This document shows positions 50,061 to 57,967 of a stretch of DNA of 64,000 nt, piece after piece. Numbering within the stretch: position 1 is the stretch's first letter; each line of letters starts with the position of its first letter. The DNA is from Lentisphaeria bacterium UBA4640 (GTDB lineage: Bacteria > Verrucomicrobiota > Lentisphaeria > Victivallales > UBA1829), in contig DHMO01000030.1 in the NCBI GenBank assembly GCA_002405835.1, positions 16,125 through 80,124 of the forward strand, written 5' to 3'. Position numbers and translations under genes: made by a program. Below the pieces are notes generated by a model. It worked only from the letters and a program-made list of their open reading frames with translations. It made no database searches and was not told where the DNA came from.

Positions 50061-50849
50061 CTAAACTACCCAAAAAGTCTCGGTTGGCTGTGATTGTTTT
50101 GCTACTTTATATAAAATATCACATCTTTTTAAATAATCAAGTCTTTGTTCCGCCATTCCTGTTACAATTTCCTCTTTGTTGCACTCCGGACTGAGATGTC
50201 CGAAGAGGAGAAAACGCGAGGCTTCCGTCAAAATGGAATCAAGCGACTCCATGGTATCCTTGTTGCTGAGATGTCCGTAGCGGCTCATGATGCGGCGTTT
50301 GAGACGGATCGGACGGTCGGAGTTTGCAAGCATTTTGAGGTCGTGATTGGATTCGAGCAGGAGCGCTTCCGAACCGCGGAGCTTTTCGAGCACGGAACCG
50401 GTGATCTGACCGAGGTCGGTCGCAATGGAAATCTGATGTCCGCTGAACCGGAAATTGAAGGCGACGGTTTCGCAGGCGTCGTGCGGGACGGTGAAGGGAT
50501 CGACTTCCAGTCCGAGGAGCTCGAACGGAGTTCCGGCGGTGAAGAGGCTCCGCTTTTCGCCGATGCGGTTCTTCTGTGCGAGCGCTTTGCAGACGGTGTT
50601 TGTGACACAGCAGGGGATTCCGTATGCATCTGTGAATACGCGCAGGCCTTTCGTGTGATCTGTATGTTCATGCGTCACGAGCACCGCGCGGATGGTTTCG
50701 GGGCGGATGGAGACGCTTTCGAGCCGGGCGCAGAGTTCTTTGGCGGAGAATCCGGCGTCGACGAGCAGGGCGCCTTCGGGAGTGTGAATGACTGTGGCGT
50801 TGCCCGAGCTCCCGCTCCCGAGGTTTGTCAGTCCGAAAAGATGTTCCAT
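50061..50849 (-). CDS. YycJ/WalJ-type metallo-beta-lactamase-fold hydrolase
   Basis: The 262-residue protein has the family start NLGSGSSGNATVI and the zinc motif THEHTDHTKGL near residues 58-68. A later His in VPHDACE and Asp in ATDLGQ follow, and the closing GHLS motif is near 230. The WalJ/YycJ family is a probable exonuclease involved in DNA repair, and in Firmicutes it is coded with the WalRK two-component system. Here it leads an operon with two pseudokinases, a parallel worth noting. Its cat-side start follows an AAAGGAT-like site. Confidence 0.87.
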   Translation of the reverse strand: MEHLFGLTNLGSGSSGNATVIHTPEGALLVDAGFSAKELCARLESVSIRPETIRAVLVTHEHTDHTKGLRVFTDAYGIPCCVTNTVCKALAQKNRIGEKRSLFTAGTPFELLGLEVDPFTVPHDACETVAFNFRFSGHQISIATDLGQITGSVLEKLRGSEALLLESNHDLKMLANSDRPIRLKRRIMSRYGHLSNKDTMESLDSILTEASRFLLFGHLSPECNKEEIVTGMAEQRLDYLKRCDILYKVAKQSQPTETFWVV

Positions 50850-50959
50850 TGCAAAATCCTTTAAAAAAATATTTTCACAGACTTTTATTATAACAGTTTA
50901 TGCGCTATATTTAAAACGGAAATCAAAAAAAATCTGCAAAATTTTTTTCAGGAGGCACG

Positions 50960-52399
50960 ATGGATTCAGTTCAGGGAATGACGCAGACTTCGGTGATGAG
51001 GCAGGAACAGACGCTTACACCCCAGCAGCTTCAGTCGCTCGACATTCTCTGCGCGCCTGTTCTTGAACTCCAGCAGAAGATTAATCAGGAGCTTGCGGTG
51101 AACCCCGTTCTCGAGGTGGAGGAACCCGCAGCGGAGGAGCTCCCCGAACCGCCTCCCGATCAGGAGAAACCCGAACTCGGCTCCGAACGCGATGACATGG
51201 AAGATGAACTTGCCCGCATCGTTGAACTTACGGCCGGAGGACTCTCTCCCGAAGAGGCGTCGCTCCCCTCCGGTTACGACCCTGAGGATGAAGATGAACG
51301 GCAGGCGTATCTTTTCGATTCCATCACAAGCGATGTTTCCATGCAGGAACAGCTTCTTGATCAGCTGCGCGTCGCCGACGCCGACCCGGAGACCGCCCGT
51401 GTCGCCGAAGCCGTCATCGGCGGAATAGACGAATCCGGTTACCTCAAGACTCATCCAGCCGACATTGCCACCGGTTCCGGCTGTACGCTTCAAGAGGCGG
51501 AGAAGGCTATCCGTCTGGTTCAGAGTTTCGACCCGCCCGGAATCGGCGCGCGCGACCTCAAGGAGTGTCTCATTCTTCAGCTCCGCCGTCTCGGAAAAGA
51601 TACGCCGGAACTGATTGACCTTGTCGAAAACCATCTGGAGGATATTGCGCGCAACAAACTTCCCCAGCTTGCGAAAGCGCGGAACATCTCCCTGGAGAAG
51701 CTCAACGGAGAGATCGCTGAAATCAAAAAGCTCAATCCGTGTCCCGGGAATGTCATTGCCGACACCAAGCCAGTCTATATCGTTCCCGAGGTGACCGTGG
51801 AGCGAGACGGCGACGGTTTCAAAGTCATTTACAACGATTCGTACATTCCGCATCTGCGCATTTCGAAGTTCTACCTGAAGATGCTTGAAGACCCGAACAC
51901 GCCCGATGACGTCCGTTCCTATATCCGGAACAAACTCACGAACGGAAACGGGCTGATGAAGTCGCTTGAACAGCGGCAGAAGACGATCAAGCGCATTGCG
52001 GATATCCTCGTTGCAGCTCAGCACGATTTTCTTGCGAAGGGCGTTGAATACCTCAAGCCGATGACCATGCAGCAGGTCGCCGACAAGCTCGGGCTGCATG
52101 AAACGACGGTCAGCCGCGCAATGGCGAACAAATACATCAAAACTCCCGTCGGGCTGTTTGAATTCAAATATTTCTTTTCCGGCGGGTTCCAGTCGAAAGA
52201 GGGCGAAGAAATTTCCTCGCGCGGCGTCAAGGAGATGATCCGCGACCTGGTGGACAAGGAGAATCCCGCATCGCCGCTTTCGGACAGCAAACTTACGGCG
52301 CTGCTCAAGGAACGCGGACTCGACGTCGCCCGGCGCACGGTTGCGAAATACCGCGAAGAACTCGGCATTCAGTCCTCCCATCTCCGGAGAAGTTTCTGA
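50960..52399 (+). CDS. rpoN: RNA polymerase sigma-54 factor
   Basis: The 479-residue protein has the three RpoN regions. Region I is Gln-rich and leucine-rich (QTLTPQQLQSLDILCAPVLELQQKINQEL), region II is acidic (residues about 55-110), and the core-binding domain follows. The helix-turn-helix sits near residue 360-385 (LGLHETTVSRAMANKYIKTPVGLFEFK) and the RpoN box is ARRTVAKYRE. It directs transcription from -24/-12 promoters with activator ATPases. AGGAGG precedes the ATG. The stop shares one base with the start of the next gene. Confidence 0.95.
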   Translation: MDSVQGMTQTSVMRQEQTLTPQQLQSLDILCAPVLELQQKINQELAVNPVLEVEEPAAEELPEPPPDQEKPELGSERDDMEDELARIVELTAGGLSPEEASLPSGYDPEDEDERQAYLFDSITSDVSMQEQLLDQLRVADADPETARVAEAVIGGIDESGYLKTHPADIATGSGCTLQEAEKAIRLVQSFDPPGIGARDLKECLILQLRRLGKDTPELIDLVENHLEDIARNKLPQLAKARNISLEKLNGEIAEIKKLNPCPGNVIADTKPVYIVPEVTVERDGDGFKVIYNDSYIPHLRISKFYLKMLEDPNTPDDVRSYIRNKLTNGNGLMKSLEQRQKTIKRIADILVAAQHDFLAKGVEYLKPMTMQQVADKLGLHETTVSRAMANKYIKTPVGLFEFKYFFSGGFQSKEGEEISSRGVKEMIRDLVDKENPASPLSDSKLTALLKERGLDVARRTVAKYREELGIQSSHLRRSF

Positions 52400-54654
52400 T
52401 GAAGCGCGTCCTGCTCCGTCTTCTGCTTTTCTGTATCTGCGTGGCAACGTCGTTTTTCATCAAGACCTGTCACTACAATATGGAGGCCGCGCGGGTTGCG
52501 GCCGCTGTCGGCGACGCGGAGCCGCTGCGTTACCGCGATTTCCGCGATGCGCTCCCGACGAAGCGTCCGAATTTTGTTCCCTACACCATCGAAAGCGCGA
52601 TGATGTTCGCTTATGCGAAGGACGTCGCGGACGGCAAGGGGGTTCCCGCGCACGATCCGCGTCTTGCGTACCTTCCGGACGTTGCGCCGTATGCGCAGAT
52701 GAACATGGGGCTGGAATGGGTGCTCGGCTGGAGCTACCGCCTGAAATGCCTTGTTTTCCCGCCCGTCGCGCCGTCCCCGGCGGAACTGCGTTACCAGGAT
52801 TCGCCCGATTTCGCCGCCTTCACTGCGTGGAACGTGCGGCTGTGGACTGCGTTCATTCCGGGGCTGATTTTTCTCTGGCTTCTCGCTCTCCGGACTCCCG
52901 CAGGGCTTGCGTTTGCCGGCGGAATGCTGCATGCGGTTGCCGCTTCCGCCATTGCTCGCGCGACGGGACAGGATATTGTGCGCGGCGACCTCTGCATTCC
53001 GCTGATTCTGCTGAGCATGGTTCTTGCGTACTCGTTTTACGCGCGTCCGAAACGCTGGAAACTTGCGGCGCTGTTCGGGTCGACGTTCTTCTGCTTTGTA
53101 ACGTGGGATCTCAGCCAGCTTCTGTTTGCCGGATGGGCCGGATTCGAAGTGTTCCGGTTCCTCTGCGGCGGCGTTCCGACCCGCAAGCGGCGGAGCGTCT
53201 GGCTGATGATCGTTCTCGCCATTGCGCTGAACGCCCTTCTGGTTCCGTTCAACGTCACTTACGGACTGCTGATGTCTCCGTTCTTCTGCATTCTGCTTCC
53301 GCTGACGGTCCTGATTTTTTGTGCCGGAACGGTGTTGCGGAAAACGTTTCTGCGCCGTCTTCTGTTCTGCGGAATTGCGCTTGGATGTCTTTGGAGTTTC
53401 CATACCGCATTTGTAGACAATCCGGTATACCGGGCAAATTACAGCCATTTTTCGGAAGCGATGAAAGCGAAGGTGAAGTTTAAGAACGTCAAGCCCTCCG
53501 ATCCGTCAAAACTGAATTATGACGCCCGCATGATGTGGACTCCATCGATGCATTCCGCAACATGGAACATAGCCGTCAGTTTCTTTCCGTCATTTGGATC
53601 GCTGCCGTTTTTGAATTCAGTTAAGGCTCCGTCACTTATCCGTCAGTCCTGGAATTACACTCCTGTGGCGCTTGGAATTCTTGCTCTGCTGTTCGTCATT
53701 GGCGGATTGTTTACTCCGACACGCCGGGCGCTTCTGCGGGATCTTCCGCGCTCCGCAATGCCGCTTCTTTTTCTGATCGGATTCCTGATTGGATTTGTAT
53801 TCATTGTCCGTTATCATGAGTTTGTTATCATCTATCTGGCGCTGTCGCTTCCGCTTGCGGTGCAGGCTGTACGGCATGGTCTGCGGACCGGATACCGTCC
53901 GCGGAACCGGATTGCAAAGGTGGCGCGGGGGATTGCCGCTGCTCTGGTTGTTCTTGCGCTTCTGGTCGAATTGACGGCGTCGCTCGGTGGACGGCAGCGG
54001 GCATACAGCGCGGATGTTTATCTGAAACACACCGCGGAACTGATCGACTGGTTCCGGCGTGAGGATATGCGCGGGCAGACGGTTCTTGCAAACTTCACGA
54101 TCGGGCCGATGCTGATGGCGTACAGCGGAACGAATCTGGTTCTTCAGCCGCAGTTCGGCATGGAGCCGATCCGTCGTCCGGTGGAGGAATATCTGAATAT
54201 TTTCTATCATCAGAACGAGCGCGCGCTGAGCGGTTTCTGTTCGCGTTACGGTGCAAAATACTTTATCTACGACCACGGCTCGCTCGGTCCGCTGCATCCT
54301 TATTCAAGCGCGTATATTGCGAATGCGGTGAATATCCGCCGGACTGCTCCGGCATACCGGATGTATTATGAAGCACGGAAAATGACGGATTTTTATCCCG
54401 TCACTCCTCCTGCCGATCTGCGGGATTTAAGTGTGAAATATACCGTTTTTCGTGTCGTCACTTTTGACGAACGTATGGAGGCAATCGGGCTTCTGAACCG
54501 TGCGGAAAAAGCTTTGAGAGAGCGCAGCCGCGCGGAGGCGCTGCGTCTGCTGAAGGAGTCGCTGAACCTTGATCCCTGTTCTCCGGAAGCGCGGAGACTG
54601 TTCCGTCGTCTCTGCGGAAGAATGCCGCGAATCGGGCTTAAAGATGTGCAGTAA
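52399..54654 (+). CDS. GT-C-type membrane glycosyltransferase-like protein with TPR tail
   Basis: The 751-residue protein has an N-terminal helix, a luminal loop and about ten membrane helices. The first loop holds HDPRLAYLPDVAPYAQMN and a later one RATGQDIVRGDLCIPL, which recall the acidic and loop motifs of STT3/PglB-like oligosaccharyltransferases. The soluble C-terminal third has a HTGLW-like absence of the WWDYG motif and ends in TPR-like helices (AEKALRERSRAEALRLLKESLNLDP). The family assignment to STT3-like GT-C enzymes is tentative. It is coupled to rpoN (TGATG overlap), but a functional link is not obvious. Confidence 0.6.
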   Translation: MKRVLLRLLLFCICVATSFFIKTCHYNMEAARVAAAVGDAEPLRYRDFRDALPTKRPNFVPYTIESAMMFAYAKDVADGKGVPAHDPRLAYLPDVAPYAQMNMGLEWVLGWSYRLKCLVFPPVAPSPAELRYQDSPDFAAFTAWNVRLWTAFIPGLIFLWLLALRTPAGLAFAGGMLHAVAASAIARATGQDIVRGDLCIPLILLSMVLAYSFYARPKRWKLAALFGSTFFCFVTWDLSQLLFAGWAGFEVFRFLCGGVPTRKRRSVWLMIVLAIALNALLVPFNVTYGLLMSPFFCILLPLTVLIFCAGTVLRKTFLRRLLFCGIALGCLWSFHTAFVDNPVYRANYSHFSEAMKAKVKFKNVKPSDPSKLNYDARMMWTPSMHSATWNIAVSFFPSFGSLPFLNSVKAPSLIRQSWNYTPVALGILALLFVIGGLFTPTRRALLRDLPRSAMPLLFLIGFLIGFVFIVRYHEFVIIYLALSLPLAVQAVRHGLRTGYRPRNRIAKVARGIAAALVVLALLVELTASLGGRQRAYSADVYLKHTAELIDWFRREDMRGQTVLANFTIGPMLMAYSGTNLVLQPQFGMEPIRRPVEEYLNIFYHQNERALSGFCSRYGAKYFIYDHGSLGPLHPYSSAYIANAVNIRRTAPAYRMYYEARKMTDFYPVTPPADLRDLSVKYTVFRVVTFDERMEAIGLLNRAEKALRERSRAEALRLLKESLNLDPCSPEARRLFRRLCGRMPRIGLKDVQ

Positions 54655-54657
54655 AAA

Positions 54658-54688
54658 AAACAGTCGCACCGGTTTGATGCGACTGTTT
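54658..54688. terminator. Intrinsic terminator after the membrane protein gene
   Basis: AAACAGTCGCA and TGCGACTGTTT form an 11-bp stem with A-rich and T-rich flanks, so it can work in both directions between converging genes. Confidence 0.8.
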
Positions 54689-54703
54689 TGACGGATTGAC
54701 GGG

Positions 54704-56101
54704 TTATTTGACGGCGTTCTTTTTAATGACATTTCCTTTGATGGAGTAGTTCTGAATGAATTCATCCATGAACTTGAAAGCAAGATTGCCAGGTGCGCCA
54801 TGGCCGCCGGTCGGGGTGGTCTGAATGTGTTTCACGATGTCTTTCGGCAGGTTGTTGTATGCCGCGTAAACAGAGGTGGGAGCGCAGACGAAGTCGACGA
54901 ACCCGGTGTAGAAGTAGGTTTCGCATTTGATGCGCTTGGCAAAATAGACGTGGTCGTAATATTTGACGGCGTCAATGACTTTCAGATCAGCGTCGTTGAG
55001 ATTTTTCTTGTTTACATAGCAGGGCCATCCGGGGCGGCGTCCGACGAGCCGTCCGGCGTGGTCGCCGAGAGCGGGGACTCCGGCATTGCAGAAGGTGACC
55101 TGCGGATCAAGCGCCGCGGCAACGATTGCCTGAGCACCGCCCTGGCTTCCGCCGCGCACGACCAGCGTCTTGCCGTCCCATTCGGGGAGGGTTTTCACGT
55201 AATCGAGGGCGCGCATGACGCGGAGGAACATATCCTTGAAATAGACGGTGTCGCGGTTTTCTTTGCCCTGTGTGCGGTATCCTTTGAGCACGCCTTTGTT
55301 GAGGTTGTCATAGTACTCTTTCGGCTGTCCGTTGAGGATTCCGTGCGCGTTGATGGCGAACGCGATGCGACTGGTTGCCATCTTGAGCGGCTTGTATGAA
55401 TCGCGGACTCCAGCTCCATCAAAAATAACTTCGGCGGGGAGGGAACCCTTCTTTGCATTTTTCGGCATGGAAAGATAACCGGAAACGGGCTTTGGGCCGG
55501 CGCATTTGACCTTGACGTCATAGCAGACAATCTTATCCTGGAATTTTTTCGGGACGGGGACTTCCACGCGTTCGGCTTCGACGGGAACCTTGTCGAGGAG
55601 TTCGCGCTGCGCCTTCCAGAATGCGTCGAAATCTTTGGGTTCGGGGGCGGATTCGGTGATTTCAAGCGGGTCGACCATTGCGCCGATTTCCGCCTTGAGA
55701 TTTACATTTTTCCTTTTCGGATTTTTCAGCTTTTTGCCGTCCGGTCCGATTGCGAAGACTTCAATGGAAACCCAGCCGGGTTTGTCGAGTTTTGCTGTTG
55801 CTGTGAGCGGCTTGTCGGATTTCGCCTCGAGAAATTTTCCCCAGTTCCCGTTTTCAGAGAGACGGTAGCTCAATTTGAGTCCCGGCGTCGGTTTATCATC
55901 CTTGAGAAGTTCTGCAGTGAAAGTGATAGTTTCGCCCTTTTTATAGATTGCGTCCGGTTTATCGGTTGCGATGCGGAGCGAATAATTTTCGATTTTAGGT
56001 GCTTCTTTTTTGACCGGCGCTTTTTCCTGAGCGGGGAGAAGAGCTGTCCCGCAGAGCATCAAAGCGGCGAGTCCGAACGAACGGATTACACAATGCTGCA
56101 T
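54704..56101 (-). CDS. Secreted acetyl-xylan-esterase-type hydrolase (AXE1 family)
   Basis: The 465-residue protein starts at ATG 56101 with a signal peptide (MQHCVIRSFGLAALMLCGTALLPAQ), has a beta-sandwich N-domain (about 45-150) and an alpha/beta hydrolase of the AXE1/cephalosporin-C deacetylase family. The nucleophile elbow is RGGSQGGAQA with Ser319; the acid and His follow in the final third (YTGFVDFVCAP, GGHGAP). It deacetylates sugars or polymers outside the cytoplasm. The earlier in-frame start at 56164 lacks the signal peptide context. A terminator separates it from the converging gene. Confidence 0.82.
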   Translation of the reverse strand: MQHCVIRSFGLAALMLCGTALLPAQEKAPVKKEAPKIENYSLRIATDKPDAIYKKGETITFTAELLKDDKPTPGLKLSYRLSENGNWGKFLEAKSDKPLTATAKLDKPGWVSIEVFAIGPDGKKLKNPKRKNVNLKAEIGAMVDPLEITESAPEPKDFDAFWKAQRELLDKVPVEAERVEVPVPKKFQDKIVCYDVKVKCAGPKPVSGYLSMPKNAKKGSLPAEVIFDGAGVRDSYKPLKMATSRIAFAINAHGILNGQPKEYYDNLNKGVLKGYRTQGKENRDTVYFKDMFLRVMRALDYVKTLPEWDGKTLVVRGGSQGGAQAIVAAALDPQVTFCNAGVPALGDHAGRLVGRRPGWPCYVNKKNLNDADLKVIDAVKYYDHVYFAKRIKCETYFYTGFVDFVCAPTSVYAAYNNLPKDIVKHIQTTPTGGHGAPGNLAFKFMDEFIQNYSIKGNVIKKNAVK

Positions 56102-56221
56102 TTGAATTGCCTCATAATTAATTGTTGGTTTATGTAACGTAATGCATCTCAGGAATTTTTGCAAATGGAAAATTGCAAAAAATAAAAAATGTGCTAAATT
56201 TTCCGTATAACGGGAGTTCGC

Positions 56222-57178
56222 ATGACGGAACGTAAATCAAAACGGAATCAGACGCTGTCGCTGTCCGCGGAGGAGATGACGGCTTTGCGCGCAAAACTTT
56301 TCACGCCGGAGCGGAAGATGACGGTGGAGGAGGCGCAGGGAAATGTATTCAAAGGAGATTCGTTTGAAGTCGCAAAACTGCTGCCGCAAGGCGCGTTCGA
56401 CCTGCTGATTCTTGATCCGCCGTACAATCTCGACAAGGATTTTCACGGATTCAAATTCTCCAAAGTTTCCGATGACGCCTATTTCGAGTACATCGACCGC
56501 TGTCTTGCCGCATTCGTGCCGCTTCTTGCACCGACGGCGTCGGTTTACCTCTGCGGCGACTGGCAGTGCACCGCCGCGCTTTATGCGGCCGCGCGGAAAC
56601 ATCTGAAAATCCGCAACCGCATCACCTGGCAGAGAGAAAAAGGACGCGGCGCGCTGCATAACTGGAAAAACTGCACGGAAGACATCTGGTTCGCCACAGC
56701 CGGAAACGACTATTATTTCAATCCGGACGCCGTCAAGGTGCGCCGCAAGGTCATTGCGCCGTACCGCAGCGAGGGGCGTCCGAAGGACTGGGAGGAGACA
56801 GTAGAGGGCAATTTCCGCATGACCTGCGCCTCGAATTTCTGGGACGACATCACGGTTCCCTACTGGTCGATGCCCGAAAACACCGATCATCCCACACAGA
56901 AGCCGGAAAAACTCATTGCAAAACTCATCCTTGCGTCGTGTCCGGAGAACGGACTTGTTCTCGATCCGTTTCTCGGGTCGGGAACGACGGCGGCGGTAGC
57001 GTTGAAACTGAACCGCCGCTTCTGCGGAATCGAACGCAATCCGGACTACTGCTGCTGGGCGCTGAAACGGCTGGAGCTCGCAAAGGAAAATCCGCGCATT
57101 CAGGGCTATGCGGACGGCATTTTCTGGGAACGCAACTCCGAACCCGACCGGAAGCGTTCCCGCTCTCCGCGGAAATGA
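56222..57178 (+). CDS. Orphan beta-class DNA methyltransferase (N6-A or N4-C)
   Basis: The 318-residue protein has the catalytic motif IV DPPYNL at Asp65 before the AdoMet motif I FLGSGT near residue 250, which is the beta-class order. A target recognition region lies between them (about 100-220), and CGIERNPDYCCWALKRL follows. Upstream ISWQ-type phrases are absent, so the family is not CcrM itself. No restriction gene is adjacent, so it is a solitary methyltransferase that may mark replication or regulation rather than defence. The recognition sequence is not readable. Confidence 0.87.
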   Translation: MTERKSKRNQTLSLSAEEMTALRAKLFTPERKMTVEEAQGNVFKGDSFEVAKLLPQGAFDLLILDPPYNLDKDFHGFKFSKVSDDAYFEYIDRCLAAFVPLLAPTASVYLCGDWQCTAALYAAARKHLKIRNRITWQREKGRGALHNWKNCTEDIWFATAGNDYYFNPDAVKVRRKVIAPYRSEGRPKDWEETVEGNFRMTCASNFWDDITVPYWSMPENTDHPTQKPEKLIAKLILASCPENGLVLDPFLGSGTTAAVALKLNRRFCGIERNPDYCCWALKRLELAKENPRIQGYADGIFWERNSEPDRKRSRSPRK

Positions 57179-57235
57179 AAAAGGTTTTTCCATAATTCCG
57201 GTTGCAAATCCGCCGCAGTGAATTATATTGCGGAT

Positions 57236-57961
57236 ATGGAGAAAAACGGAAAAATCATTTTTATTGCGGATGCGCATATCGTCGACGATCCCGTCTCCTC
57301 GGAGCCTTTTTTCGGGCTGCTTGAGCAGATTGCGGATTCCGGCTTCGGCGTTGTGTTTCTCGGCGATATTTTTGAACTCTGGATCGCTTTTGACGCATAT
57401 GAAGATCCGGTTCACCGCCGCTTTCTTGACTGGTGCCGCAGGGAAAAAACGCGCCGCATGGTCGGTTTCATTGAAGGCAACCATGAATTCTATGTTGCCA
57501 AACGCCACGCGGACGCCTTTACATGGGCGTCCGACCGCACATATTATCTTTCCAACGGGAAAGTGTGTCTGATGCACGGCGACCTGGTCAACGGGGCCGA
57601 TTGCGCGTACCGCCTGTTCCGTCTTTTCATGCGGAATCCGATGACTCGGTTTCTGGTGCGTCTGTTCGGTCCGCTTGTCGGGCGCCCTCTGTCGCAGAGA
57701 ATTCTGCGCGGACTCAAGGTGAGCAACATGAAACACAAAAAGAATTTTCCCGAAAAATATTTCTGCCGTCTTGCCGACGATCTGGAGAAGAAACAGATTC
57801 CGCTCTGTCTCATGGGGCACTTTCACCAGGAGGCGGAGGTGCGCGGAATCTGCGTGCTCCCCGCGTGGGAGGCGGAGGACGGCGAGGTCGGGGTTTACGA
57901 TTCAGCCGCGGAACGGTATTATCTTGCTCCGTGGCGTTCACTCTTTGCGAAGAAAGGATAA
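57236..57961 (+). CDS. lpxH: UDP-2,3-diacylglucosamine diphosphatase (LpxH-type)
   Basis: The metallophosphoesterase of about 241 residues has the metal sites IADAH, LGDIFELW, EGNHEF, MHGD and GHFHQ. The GD-x-x-E-x-W form of the second motif is typical of LpxH. LpxH hydrolyses UDP-diacylglucosamine to lipid X in lipid A synthesis, in line with lpxK elsewhere in the window. The ATG at 57236 and a GTG at 57218 are both possible; neither has a strong ribosome site. murC-like follows after 6 bases. Confidence 0.85.
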   Translation: MEKNGKIIFIADAHIVDDPVSSEPFFGLLEQIADSGFGVVFLGDIFELWIAFDAYEDPVHRRFLDWCRREKTRRMVGFIEGNHEFYVAKRHADAFTWASDRTYYLSNGKVCLMHGDLVNGADCAYRLFRLFMRNPMTRFLVRLFGPLVGRPLSQRILRGLKVSNMKHKKNFPEKYFCRLADDLEKKQIPLCLMGHFHQEAEVRGICVLPAWEAEDGEVGVYDSAAERYYLAPWRSLFAKKG

Positions 57962-57967
57962 TCGATC

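Noticed and set aside
50966..52447. Minus-strand open frame of 493 codons
   Set aside because: Antisense to rpoN; its translation has no recognisable domain.
56237..57826. Minus-strand open frame of 529 codons
   Set aside because: Antisense to the methyltransferase and lpxH genes, which have complete motifs.
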